64,000 nucleotides of DNA from Notospermus geniculatus (taxonomy: Eukaryota; Nemertea; Pilidiophora; Heteronemertea; Lineidae), in assembly GCA_002633025.1 (NCBI GenBank), contig NMRB01000012.1, forward strand, positions 936,422-1,000,421, written 5' to 3'. The notes beneath the pieces were generated by a model. The model did not search any database. It was not told the origin of the DNA and saw nothing but the letters and a program-made list of their open reading frames with translations. Shown in pieces: positions 53,601 to 64,000 of this stretch. Within the stretch, counting starts at the first letter, position 1. The number at the start of each line of letters is the position of its first letter. Position numbers and translations under genes: made by a program.

Positions 53601-56600
53601 GGCAGACGCCGTACCCATCAAAGAATGTGAAGATAAAGGACCTTCAGCTAAAGCCGTACGAGGCTGATATCGTCAACAAGAAGGTTGAACTTCTTGGAAA
53701 GCTTCCAGATGGAGCCACTGGAGTTCTGCCGGCTACGATAAGTAAGTGACACTGTATGTGGTGCTCCACGTGAGAGTTTTCTCACATGATTTGGCTCTCA
53801 ATGGGCAATTCACCATTGTTGGTTTCTTTAACTTGTGCTGAAACCAACGACACACACAAATGACTACCTGTAGTTTTCTATGTTTGAACTTCCCATTGAG
53901 AACCGACACCCAGACGAAAAGTCTCACTTGGAGCAGCACCTAACCAGTCACTCAGATGTATCAAGTGCGAATTTCATCAACATCAGGATTTTCTCGTGTT
54001 TTGTGCTATGGCTCGAGACAATAAGGCCAAGCATTTGAAATCACTGCTGGAAATGACATGTTGTCATGTGTTTAACTCTGTTTTGGGAGAAAGTGACTCA
54101 TTTCCATTTTGTCATGATTCAGGTAGGAATATTTTGTTCATTTCAGCTGGGCTACAGTCAGATGGCAAATCGACAACTGTAGAGGTGACAGTGGACATGA
54201 CTGTTTACGCTAAACCACAGTCGGTTAGCTTGGATAATGTCCTACCTGTGGGTTACACTGAGACTTGTAATAAGAAGACTGTGGATGATTCACGTCAAGT
54301 TATAGGTATGTGGATTCAAAGAATGGGAACCATTTGAAAACTGACAAGTACACTCTGCTGGGGGAGCTGGAGTATCCGGTGAAAAAATGCGCTCTTAGGA
54401 TATATAACGGCAGGTTTATTGCACTACACTGTTCACCGTCAGCTCTAACTTGGGGTCAACAGATGTTGACGCAGGACCAAAGGAGTAATCTGCCTTTAGA
54501 GTTCTCAGTCACATTACATGTAGTTGTGTGCCTGATTTGAAGGCAGACTGAGAGGATTTCCTCTCCTAAGTGTTAAATTTGCAATTTGGGTGGTGTTTTA
54601 TGTGTACAATCTGTTTAAAATTTTCTGATGATGTCTGAATATTTCTGTGTGATCTTTCTTTATGAAGTCAACTTGGAGGGTGAGTGGCTCATTCATCAAT
54701 TTCAGATTCTCTGGCTACTACTTCTACTACTAGACTATACTTCTTCTAGCTGCTGTATTGTTGCTATGCTTTACGCTGCAAGTAAATGCTTTCACTGCAA
54801 TTTTGTACAGAGCACGCAATTGCATTGTACTACCGGTATACATAAAGGAAGTATAAGCATCTACTTGTGTTTATTCATACTTCCATTATCTATGCTTAAA
54901 CATATATTTGAGAATTTCAGCCTACGTTACATTTTTTTCAAATATTTTATCTCCACACTTTTTATTTCAACTATTTCAATTGATTCTTTTACTACTTTCC
55001 TAATATCCTTCCTAAGCTAGCATTAAACATAGCGTAGCCATGGTGGTTGGTGTTGGTCGTTGACATTCACAGAAAGGAATAAGAAGAGTTAACTACTGAA
55101 ATGAACGTCTCTCCTGGTTTTATACAGTGGTGGTGGACAGCAAAAATGATAGTTGCAAGAATAAACTGACAACAAATGGTGATCACTCTCAACAAGCACC
55201 CGCCTTGCTGGAGGGGTCACATTTGGTCATTTCCTCCATGTGTTGGTTATCTCAGTGTGGAAATAAGAAGGCTTCAAGTGAACTGTGCAAGCTACAAAAT
55301 TGAATGTGTTTCTCTCCATGTCCAACATAACGCAGGACATTAAATGCTGCACAAGACAGTTGCATTGAAATACTGTTATAGCTTTAAAATGCAACAGTTT
55401 GTGGCCTCAAATGTACAGGTCCGACACTATGAAACAGTAAAATGACAATGTTGATCACAAAGCTAACAAGGTCCATTGTAAAATTTTGCTTTCAGCATGG
55501 GGCGGTGCATCAGAAGAATTTAATTGGCGAGAATACCTAAGCATGGAGAACAAGGACCCTCTCCCAGCCTGTTTCCTTACATATGTAAGTACACCTAACA
55601 GAAACTTTAGGCATGAATGTTGGAGGGGTCGATCTTTATTTGTGTGCTATCAAAGATCGTGTTGTATTAGTGTAAGGTTTATGAACTGAACTCAAAATCC
55701 CGACTTGAGGCTGAAGCCTACATGCTTTCGCAATACCTGCTCAACCTTTCGATCAGCCCTCTCTTTCGCAGCACCTGCTGAAGCTTTCGATCCAGCCCTC
55801 TCTGATCTTCAGTGATGGCCTTGACCTTCTGTGCCAGGGTTGTCTGCATTGATGGCCTATTCTGATTCAAATAATGTACAATTGTCATTGTTTCCAGGAG
55901 AATGAGGAGACCCTTTCCATTCCTACACTCAAAGGCTTCACAACTTATCATCCAACTCAATGCAGGAAACTCAAGAACAGACCCATTGGTGCATATCACA
56001 GCGATTATCTTTTTGATTGAAAAATCCCATTTATTAAATACACTGTGCGTGCAGTGTAAATTAACTATGGAATTTGCAATAATGTGTGTATCGTCAATAG
56101 TCCAGGGTTCAAATTCAAACAACATTGGACCTTTTAGATCCATCTGCATGAAACCGTCAAGTACAGTGAGCCCAAATTGTATCTATTTCTAGTTTTGGAG
56201 ACGTTTGTACGCCGTGCGCTGGAGAAGTTGATAAAACGCCACGGGGAGATGAGCTATAATCTTCCAATGTTCTCTCTCCTACCCGATCTATCTCGCGATG
56301 ACATTCTCTACCCATCGCGCCGATTGATGCAATTTGGTCAACTCAAGTTTCACTTCCTGTGTCCAGTCCGTGGTAAGTTTGTTCATCATGTTGGGTCAGG
56401 AGTTGCAGCTAGGGAAAATATAGTGGACCTAAAATGTATCGAAGTGGCACTATGTGTCCCAAACTGTTTACCGTACTGTCATCATTTTTTGCTCACCTAT
56501 CTTAGAAGGAGGTTTTCTAAAACAAAAGGTCGCTGAAAAGTATGGGGAGTACCGCTGTTTCTTGGCCATGTTTTTGACAATCTTGGTGTCTCTTGCAGAT

Positions 56601-59600
56601 GGGATACATTTCATCAACGTCAAAGGTCTGCCATTATCTGAAAGCAACAATGAGGTAATCGGTGCGCTGATGACCTGGGCAACCTTCTGTAACATCATCC
56701 TGCTTGATCAAAAGGTAGGAACGAGATTCCAGTAGACGAAACTTTGCTGAATGCATGTTTGTATAGTGACTACATTCAAATATCACTCAACACTGATCTG
56801 AATGCATAGGCCTATGCATTTCATCAATGCGTGAAAAGAGAAATACCACCTTTTCACGTTGATGTTCTACTACAGCACACTGATTTTAAAAACGTTCATT
56901 TCAGGTATTTGTTCCAAACGATGTCAGTAAACTCATCTCCATGGAAGAAGACATTCCTCCATCTTTGGTATGTAGCTAAATGAAGCAGTTCACCCTGAAC
57001 CATTGGTTTTGTAGCTCAGTGAGTGAAATGCATGTAGAAAGTCAAGGTTTTCTTCCAGACATGACAGACTTGGAACAAAACAGCACACATTGGGAAAGTA
57101 TTGAAATGACGATAGCACTCCGACAATAGCAACGACACGAGGTGGTTTTAAGACCAGTCTGATTTGGATTTGTGAGAACTGCCCAACGAGGTCTGGACTC
57201 AACCACTCGTCAGCCTATACATTTTGTAGTTAATGCATTGTTGTTTGTTATGCTTTTGTTAAATCAGAAGTATTTACTGCCGGTGTTTCAATTTGTAGCT
57301 TGATGCAGGTCTGCGGCGAATCCTGTACCTGGCCATCTGCACATTTTCTATGCTTCACAGAGATGTCCTCAGACCAATTCTTTTCGGAAAGGATGTGATG
57401 ACGTCGAATCATTTTGCAAAAATGATAGTCTCAATTATATCAGTAAGTCAGTTTTACAATTTCATTTAATATACTGGCATGTTATTTTCATACAGTGTGG
57501 GCCAGAATTCTAAACCCCCTAAATTTTGTCCCTTCCCCTTCAGGTCACTGAAAAGATGATGGAAAAAGCTGGCGAAACTACAGGAATGGCCACCCAAATG
57601 ATCTTCAATAAGGATGCAGAGAGTGACAAAGTTGTATGGAATTGTCCGGGTCATGCAATGGCAAAAATGACCAACATGGGTATCGACTCATTCCCTATGG
57701 ATATCTTCAAACCATACCTCAATCTAGTCACTACATTGAATCTCTCTTCCAATGCCTTCAAGCAGTTCCCAGAGGCCGTCTTTGAGAAGTTCGTGGCCTT
57801 GACTGATGTTAATCTGTCGGGCAACCAGTTGGTGGCGCTACCAGACAGCATCGGAAAAGCTGTGAACCTAATCAGTGTCGATGTTTCACGGAATCGGTTA
57901 CCGAATTTGCCAGTCTCGATCAAAGAACTGAAGTCGTTGACATATTTCAACGTGGCCTCGAATCCACTAACGAAGCTTCCGAAAGAAGTGTACAAACTTA
58001 CAAGTCTGCGATTTCTCGATCTGAGCAACACTGGGATCGTTTCACTGTCGGAAGATATCTCAAAGCTGAATAATTTGCAAGTTCTTCTTCTGGCCGGCTT
58101 GGCTTTTAAGACCCTGCCCAAGAATTTCCAGTGTCTGACCAAACTGACAAAGCTTGACCTCTCTGGAGTCAAATGGTTTGATCCACCGAATAGGAACAGC
58201 ATTATGACACGGGCATCGTTTGACGAGTTCTTGGAGACCAATGTCTTGATGCAGTCCATCCGTAAATCGGTGAGTTTGCAGGATACCTACCCATAAATTT
58301 CATGAGTATTTTGTGTATACTAATGGTTATAAGCTTATTTCCTAACAAAAAATTATTAATTTTTATGTACCGGTACTTATTCAAAGGTGTAAGGGTCCGT
58401 GGGTCGAGTCCGGTAGGAAGTTATGTCTTTCATCTTAGAAACCTACTATTTCATGCTGTTCAAAAGTGTTCATACACTCTGACATCTCATTTGAATTGAT
58501 GATCTTCAGGAGAGGGATTCCATGTTCAGCTCCTATGACAAGGGACACAAGGGTAACTTGGACTTCGATGACATTCAGGTCATGAACACGAAGCTTTTCC
58601 AGATGTTCGCACGGTTTGAAAGTGCTGATGAGAAAGGTAGGTTATCTGGTCAAGAGTTGAGCATTAAACCCCTTATGGAATGGCCAAGAGGACTTTTTAC
58701 TCCAATGAAGGAAAACCCCTGAACACACTATCTAGAGTGGTCATCAACCTCAACCCTTGTCTTCGAAATAGAGGGAAGGGTACCAATGTAAGAGTATATG
58801 GGGAGCACTCTTCATCATGCATTACATTGATGTACATGTACAGTCAGTGCATTTTTCTTTTCTTTTACATGTACGTTCGACTTGCAACAATCACTCTCAT
58901 AATTTTGGGAAGTTCATAAACTTCTGTAATTTTGCTTTCTCTGTAGACCTATGTGTATAGGCTGAGGGGAACAAACGTGTTTCATGTGATTACATTCATT
59001 TGTCCCATATCTTTTCTTCAGGATCAAATGTAAAGGATCTTGGTGGCTTCCCCGAACAACTTCTGCTCCTGACCAAGTTGGAACATTTAATCCTGAGCTA
59101 CCAGGGTCTGAGTAGGGTACCTGATCAGATTAAGGCGTTGAAGAAGCTGAAATTCTTGGATGTGTCTCATAACCCGAGACTTGAGTATGTCAGCGGGGAG
59201 CTGGGTGTGGCACCTTTAGAGGGTGAGTACTTTGATGAACTAAGGATATCAGCTGGTAAATCTCCATGGAATTTTTTCAGCTGGAGGAAAAGGCTTTCGA
59301 ATAGAAGTTGCTTCCCTTGGTGCAGGATGGCGTTATGACAGTTTGCAAGCTTCGCAATCGGGAAGAGAAGAGGTGATTTTGAATTTAATTGCAGTATTCC
59401 TTAACCATTTTTCCTGCAGGTTTGTTCCTGAAGGGATGTCCAAGTTTGAAGACCCCTCCCAGAGAGATCGTCAGCAAGGGTTTCAAGGTGACCTATGCCT
59501 ACCTGAAACGTCTGCACATGGGATCTGTGTCTTGTAAACGTACGAAGCTCATGTTGGTTGGTCTTGGAGGTGCTGGAAAGACAAGGTGAGGGGCCCCACA

Positions 59601-62600
59601 GCCGAGGGTGCAGTGGTGTACTGTTGCAGCTGGGACATTGGTCCAAGGTTCTTAGAGCATGTGATTTTATCTTTTAGATTTTTGATCTTGATTGGCTTGG
59701 ACTGTTGTTTTCAGTTTGGTGAAATCGCTGACCGCCAATTCGCTGCAGACAGAAAACCAAGGTGCAGAGATGATCACAGATGGTATTGACATCACAAACT
59801 GGAAAGTGACGGAAGAAGGATCGGGAGAGGCGCTCACATTCTCCGTGTGGGACTTCGCCGGTCAGACTGTGTACTACAACACTCACCAGGTAGGGGCAGT
59901 GAGAGTGACAGTTCAACACATTTCACCTAGTTCACATTTCTTGGTCGATTCACATTTGGACAACTTCTGCAGTCAAAAGTGCACCTGTCTTTGTCTCCTT
60001 TCCAGTTCTTCTTGTCCAATCGAGCGGTCTACTTGCTCCTATGGAATGTCCGCCTTGGTTACGAACATGCTGGACTTGACTTCTGGTGTAGCTCAATCGC
60101 TTGCCATGCTCCAAAAGCTCCAATTTTGGTGGTCGGTTCTCACGTTGATAAGGTATGGACCATTTTGTTCCTCTTCCTAGCAACTAGGTATTCAACTTTG
60201 GAAGATTTTTCTCTCGGCATGGCAGGTGCTCTCCTCCATAGGAAGGATGTCTGCAAATTTGTAAACAACAGAGAGAAATATTTGAAGAAAAGTTTTGTCT
60301 TAGCGCTGTCTTACAGCATTCATTCAAATTTTTGTCAATTTATTCCCGTCATAAAAAAAATTGACAAAATAGAAATGCTTGTATGAAATGAGCTAAACTT
60401 CCTTTTGTTTTTGGGACAGGTTGAGAAGCCTGAGTTACCCGAAGAGTCGATGAAGAAACGCTATCCTCAGATCAAAGGGTTCCACTACGTCAGCTCGGCG
60501 ACTGGGAAGGGACTGAAGGAACTCTCTAACAACCTGACGTACATCACCAACCAAGAGAAATACATGGGTGAGATGATCCCAGAGGCGTGGCTGAATCTGG
60601 AGAAAAAGATTCTCGAGTAAGCACTGGGTTTTTCGACTTCATACTGTTCCAATTTACCAAGTACCGAACTGTAACATAGTCTTACCGGGGCTCTAGTGGT
60701 TGGGGATCTCGCAGACGCAACTCGGAGAGTCAGAATTTCGATGTCGATGGATTTATTTCAAAGGTTTCTTAAGTACACCAAGCCTCATGGCCTTCTCAAA
60801 ATGACTACCTCACTTCTCTCAGCCTCGTAATTTCTGCTTCAACTTCCGGTCTGTGGAAGCCACGGGAACTTCAAGTAATAGAGGGTATAAAATAGAAGTA
60901 AGGGACAGAGAAGGAGTGCTATTATAACTCTGGTAACATTATCGTTGCCATTTCAGTGAAAGAGGTAGTGCCAGCCTACTGCCATGGGACACAGTGGCCA
61001 ACTTCGCCACCCAGATGGGCATATTTGATACAGAGGAAGTGTCCAATGCTGTCCAGTTCCTCCATGATCTCGGTTCGCTGCAGCATTTTACAAACGATCG
61101 ATTGAAGAGTCGTGTGGTCATCAATCCTCAGTGGATTGTCGATGTCATGGCGTGTGTCGTATCAGTGCACAGTAGTCCAATAAAGGTAGGAGAGCTTGCA
61201 GTTTTGTCTGAGAATTCAGTTAGTGAAAACTCTCCACTCTGGTTAAACTGCCCGAAATCTGCATTTTTTCCTGAAATGCTTGAAGTAGACCAGTGGCTCT
61301 CTTCTAAGTGCTCATTATGAACTTTCCATTCAGTTGTCACCACTTGGATTGGCCACGAAGCCGACTATTCTCACTATTCAGCAAAGATTATTGATAATTG
61401 TTTACTATTCTGCAGGATTCAGCAAGAGTAAGTTACTATTTTGTGTTAAATTCATGTGTTTGTGTTATCTAATCACCCATACACTATTTCAACTCGATCG
61501 TGATCTTGTCAAGTTAGGCCTATGTCATTCATGCACATTTCATTCATGATGTGCATGTTTGGGTTGACCTTTCCCACACACAGAATTACTACAGACTAGG
61601 CTTGAGTCTGGTAGTGTATTACTTACTACAGACTAGACTTGAGTCTGGTAGTGTATTACTGACTACAGACTTGACTCAAGTCTGGTAGTGTATTACAACT
61701 AGACTTGAGTCTGGCAGTGTATGTACGTGCATGTCTCAATTGATTGCACCATCACTATTTGTACATGTGGACAGAATAAGATAATGTTCACATGCACATG
61801 ATCTATTGTGAGTTCACCTCCTCCCAATAATATCACTAAAGAACTTCTAACACGTTGCACCAATGTCTAGCATTGCAAATACATGTGTGTGTCTTGTCTG
61901 GTAGTGCATGTTCTGTTCGTGTATGTTTCAGATGATCATTTCCCCACTGCTTTATTGTGAAACATTCGGTCAGAGACAAATACTTTCATACCTCAGCTGT
62001 TATGACCACTCTTACTTTTGAACAATGAACATAACTCCCCTCCCTAGTTATCAGGTTCCCCGTATTTGCTGTTTCATTGCTTGAAACCTGCTGGATTCAA
62101 AAACAGAGAACACTGGTAATTTTATATACCCGGTACTCCTCTGTTTGCAGCAAGGATTATTCTATAAGAAGGACATGGCAGTCATATGGAAGGATTATCC
62201 GGAAGAGTTGCATCCTTGGCTCCTGAATCTGACCGAGGAGTTTGACCTGACGTTCCCCCTGACAGACCAGGATGCCAACCTCGTGCCCTGTCTGTTGCCA
62301 GAGAAGGAACCAAAGGTTAGTAGCAGATGTGACTTCAAAGGAACTGCCCCCTCTGAGCTGTAATAAATCTATGATGGAATTTCATGATTGGTTGAAACCA
62401 CTCGTTACATTTTCAATAACGTGGTACCTTTCCTCAAGCCCTGCTTCTGTCCTGACTATGAATGCGTACTTTTGCTGTGTCTGTGTTCTCAGAGGTGCGA
62501 GTTTTAAGGAATGGGAGGTGTGGGAATTGTGACTCGACATTGTCTTTTCATGTCTTTCAGTACGTGTGGCCAGACATCACGGAGAAGTCAGGTCAACGTG

Positions 62601-63886
62601 AAACAAAAATGTTCTACAAGTTTGAATACCTGCCAGTTGGGTTGTTCAATCGAGCCCAGGTAAGACACATCTCCAGTTGTCAGATTTTGAACGGGTTAGA
62701 CTTCTTCAATTCAGGGTTTTCCCAACAAATTCGTGACAAAGTTCAGAGATTGATTCCTCTAAACCCAGAAACTCCGGCTTGGTGTGCCGTAGATGAGAGT
62801 CACTTAAACAACCAAAGAAATTTACCTAATTTTCAATCGTCTGATGTTCAGGTTCGCCTCTACCAGTTCAGCGACCAGTCCGTCATATGGAGGAAGGGCT
62901 CTCTCCTCAGGAAGAACAACCACCTGGCCCTGGTTTTACAAAGCAGCGACACAGAACTCAAGGTCAAAGTTCAAGGTCTCCGACCTGAGAATATCCTCTT
63001 TCTGATCCATGAAGTGTTTGAGAGTCTCATTGCTGAGTCATTCCATGGTGTTCAGTATGACTATTTCGTGCCGTGTGCCGACTGTATAGCGGAGGGATCG
63101 CTTGACCCCTGTATGTTCGCCGCGTCCAGGATACGCCGAGCGATGGAATTCAAGGCACCGTTTCTGCAGTGTGACAAGTACTTCCACATGCTGACGATGA
63201 CAGAACTTCTAGGTTGGTTTACGGATGTCCAGAATTCCTCTTCATCTTACTGTCATTATGCCACCAAACCCGTTGGCTTAAGTTCCACTTTACAAGGGTA
63301 TATGGATTATTCTGTCCTCCACTTAAAGTATTTCTGCTATTACTTATAGCTATAAGGCCTCCTGAAAGTGGCTCTGACTACGACGCCCATCTCGAAAAGA
63401 CAGCCCGTGATCTAAGGAACTTGAAGCAAACCATGTCAAAACAGATCGTCATGTATTACTGCACTGCTAACAGCCCTCGGCCCGGGCAGGCCTGGCCCGC
63501 TGACGTGGCTCACCCAAGACAAATCAGAGGTGATCTCGCATCTGTTGGATTTACACTGTAAGTTTCCTTTTGTGCCCAAGTCATTGCATCACAAAGACTC
63601 TTCTAATACTGGGCATAACTCTAATAGTGGCCATAAATTCCTTCAAATCTTTTGCAGCTGGGTCCCTGAGAATCCATTCCAGTTGAAACTGGAGCAGTTC
63701 ACGATCACCCTCAAACATGCCCAGCTAATTATCATCTGCATCTCAAATGAATTCGAAGCAGACAAGAAGTGTGTTGACATGCTGCATTACATCAAGGAGA
63801 TTCTGAAGAAGAAGATATTGGTTGTGTGTGTCGGGGAAAACTACGCCTGGCAGAAGACAAACTTAGGATTGTATACTGCTTCTGAG
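47681..63886 (+). CDS. Very large ROCO-type protein with pseudo-Roc, SPRY-like, LRR, Roc-COR and TIR-like segments (3' partial)
   Basis: I assembled 36 plus-strand exons from the ATG at 47681 to a donor after 63886. All junctions are GT-AG and phase-compatible, there is no in-frame stop, and the total is 6021 bp (2007 codons). The gene continues beyond the window. Order with approximate residues: charged N-terminus (1-149), LRR (150-288), degenerate Roc-like (289-479), SPRY-like (480-647), possible MBT-like plus helical region (648-993), LRR (994-1235), EF-hand-like loop (1236-1278), LRR (1278-1345), Roc GTPase (1345-1573), COR (1573-1862), TIR-like (1862 onward). ROCO proteins couple a Roc GTPase to a COR dimerisation module. 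A TIR-like end suggests an immune or NAD-linked output, but that is inference. Two adjacent genes rather than one remain possible, with the boundary somewhere in 53.7-57.5 kb. Confidence 0.75.
48552..48625 (+). repeat. Possible tRNA-derived SINE remnant
   Basis: GGTAGAGTGCTCGCCTC followed about 25 bases later by TTAGGTTCAAG resembles the A and B boxes of a tRNA-derived element. It begins at the donor of ROCO exon 3, so it lies in intron 3. Similarity is short and the element is incomplete. Confidence 0.3.
49690..49905. mobile_element. ~215-bp inverted-repeat element in ROCO intron 5
   Basis: Imperfect inverted arms include AGATCTGCGCACTTCTGCCG on the left and its relative CGGAAGTGCACAGATCT on the right; both halves also carry GTGACG(T)GACG or its complement. 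No coding potential. Confidence 0.6.
50677..50735 (+). repeat. Fragment resembling the end of ROCO exon 5
   Basis: The intron 7 sequence GGCATAGACTGGATGTC followed by a GGGCTTTGG(T/C)CTC word repeats the end of exon 5 (49521-49555) with an intervening change. This looks like a relic of local duplication. It is not a usable exon in this frame. Confidence 0.5.
52083..52220 (+). repeat. Imperfect ~50-bp tandem repeat in ROCO intron 10
   Basis: Three diverged units carry TTGGC(C/T)CA(G/A)TT(T/C)CTGC and CTTGG(C/T)(C/T) words. They lie upstream of the SPRY-like exon at 52340. Confidence 0.55.
53597..57442 (+). other. ROCO gene middle exons: possible MBT-like and helical region
   Basis: Exons 53597-53741, 54147-54305, 55128-55178, 55496-55584, 55898-55988, 56193-56372, 56599-56714, 56905-56967 and 57299-57442. 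The 51-, 89- and 91-bp exons were chosen because their phases (1-1, 1-0, 0-1) are the only ones that bridge the flanking coding exons. Features: GVLPATI, then DNVLPVGYTET, then FNWREYL and PLPACFL. This spacing recalls the MBT fold (ATI core strand, PVGW turn, W..YL and P..CF of the next repeat) but lacks the aromatic-cage signature. Later exons (LETFVRRALEKLIKRHG, ALMTWATFCNIILLDQK) look helical. This is the least certain part of the model. Confidence 0.5.
53742..53953. mobile_element. Degenerate inverted-repeat element in ROCO intron 14
   Basis: The left half (AAGTGACACTGTATGTGGTG, then GAGAGTTTTC, then CTCAATGGG) pairs imperfectly with the right half (CCCATTGAGAACC, AAAAGTCTCACTTGGAGCAG, CAGTCACT). 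Old foldback element; no coding content. Confidence 0.5.
57544..59222 (+). other. ROCO gene exons: LRR array, EF-hand-like loop, LRR
   Basis: Exon 57544-58269 (726 bp) encodes at least seven regular LRRs of about 23 residues (TLNLSSNAFKQFPEAVF, DVNLSGNQLVALPDSIG, SVDVSRNRLPNLPVSIK, FLDLSNTGIVSLSEDIS). Exon 58510-58636 encodes DKGHKGNLDFDD, which has the EF-hand pattern of D at position 1, G at 6, hydrophobic at 8 and D at 12. Positions 3 and 5 are G and K, so calcium binding is doubtful. Exon 59022-59222 adds more LRR (HLILSYQGLSRVPDQIK, FLDVSHNPRLEYV). An LRR array before Roc is the normal ROCO order; the EF-like insertion between LRRs is unusual. Confidence 0.8.
59420..63212 (+). other. ROCO gene exons: Roc GTPase and COR region
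   Basis: Exons 59420-59585, 59715-59889, 60006-60152, 60420-60616, 60957-61185, a 12-bp microexon 61416-61427 (optional), 62151-62315, 62561-62659 and 62852-63212. G1 is GLGGAGKTS, split by an intron after the threonine. G3 is WDFAGQ, G4 is VVGSHVDK, and G5 is YVSSATGKG. The COR part starts with helices (WLNLEKKILE, WDTVANFATQMG, VSNAVQFLHDLGSL), then RVVINPQWIVDVM, VIWKDYPEELHPWLL, and ends in a beta-rich half (FYKFEYLPVGLFNRA, VIWRKGSLLRKNNHLALVL). This is a standard and apparently functional Roc-COR tandem. Confidence 0.85.
61590..61725. repeat. Tandem repeat in ROCO COR intron
   Basis: About four units of 35-40 bp share ACTTGAGTCTGGTAGTGTAT, with the semi-palindrome AGACT..GAGTCT. Intronic; no coding role. 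Confidence 0.85.
63350..63886 (+). other. ROCO gene exons: TIR-like C-terminal segment
   Basis: Exons 63350-63557 and 63658-63886 follow COR directly. KQIVMYYC looks like strand A. ADVAHPRQIRGDLASVGFTL plus a following W fits helix A and strand B. LKLEQFTITLKHAQLIIICI followed by SNEF fits helix B/C and strand D. CVDMLHYIKEILKKKILVVC fits helix D and strand E. This order matches TIR and related TIR_2 domains. Loop residues usual for NADase TIRs (a catalytic glutamate) cannot be assigned confidently. The reading frame leaves the window. Confidence 0.65.
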
Positions 63887-64000
63887 GTGAGGATTCTTCT
63901 TTGACCACAAGATTGCTGGTGGTTGGCCTCAGTTATGACACTGCACCATTGATAACAGGGTCAGTCTTCTGTGCGAGTTTTTCCAAATGATTAAACTTCG

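Noticed and set aside
55718-56149. A 143-codon minus-strand open frame overlapping ROCO exon 18
   Set aside because: No recognisable motif. A plus-strand exon at 55898-55988 in this region has proper splice sites and the exact phases needed by its neighbours, so the minus frame is more likely fortuitous.
58380-58430. A GGGTCGAGTCC word suggesting a tRNA B box
   Set aside because: No A box at the proper distance and no cloverleaf could be formed.
58510-58636. A functional calcium-binding EF-hand
   Set aside because: The loop DKGHKGNLDFDD keeps positions 1, 6, 8 and 12 but has G and K at positions 3 and 5, and no partner EF-hand is seen. I call it only EF-hand-like.

Overview
The window is animal nuclear DNA. 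Every conserved gene is split by short GT-AG introns (mostly 0.1-1 kb) and the exons join in phase. The gene set is animal: RNASEH2C-like, GLRX5, MCM8, ARF-like GTPases, RAB4 and a very large ROCO protein. Frequent AGGCCTA and TACATGTA words, many hairpin transposons and two diverged copies of one interval suggest a highly heterozygous marine invertebrate deuterostome. An echinoderm is my first guess and a cephalochordate or hemichordate the alternative; this is inference from style, not proof.

Layout. At 1-1118 there is one minus-strand exon resembling RNase H2 subunit C and a palindromic AGGCCT tract. Positions 1119-21243 (copy A) and 21241-40860 (copy B) are the same ~20 kb interval present twice in tandem. 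The order in each is GLRX5 (-), MCM8 (+) with an unrecognised intronless minus-strand ORF inside intron 8, two tandem ARF-like genes (-), then RAB4 (+). Copy A stops inside RAB4 exon 5 and is fused directly to the left edge of copy B. Only copy B carries RAB4 to its stop codon. Because normally single-copy genes differ by a handful of substitutions and by hairpin-transposon insertions, the two copies look like two haplotypes laid end to end. A true tandem duplication has the same topology and cannot be excluded from the sequence. Several genes are damaged by the joins: ARF-like 1 in copy A lacks its P-loop exon at a single N, RAB4 copy A has a frameshift and a truncation, and RAB4 copy B has exon 2 inside an 87-N gap.

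41600-47680 is the RAB4 3' flank and intergenic DNA. It holds three well-bounded inverted-repeat transposons; one has a neighbouring empty-site copy and one has a clear 8-bp target duplication.

47681-63886 and beyond holds one plus-strand gene that I assembled from 36 exons with compatible phases at every junction (2007 codons, 3' end outside the window). In order it encodes an LRR segment, a degenerate Roc-like GTPase without a P-loop, a SPRY-like domain, a possible MBT-like segment, a helical region, LRRs, an EF-hand-like loop, more LRR, an intact Roc GTPase, a COR region and a TIR-like domain. I do not know a described ROCO protein with this order; it is the most interesting object here.

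Functional links: MCM8 (recombination-linked helicase) and the RNase H2-like exon belong to genome maintenance. GLRX5 (mitochondrial Fe-S) is head-to-head with MCM8, and ARF-like 2 is head-to-head with RAB4, so each pair may share a promoter.
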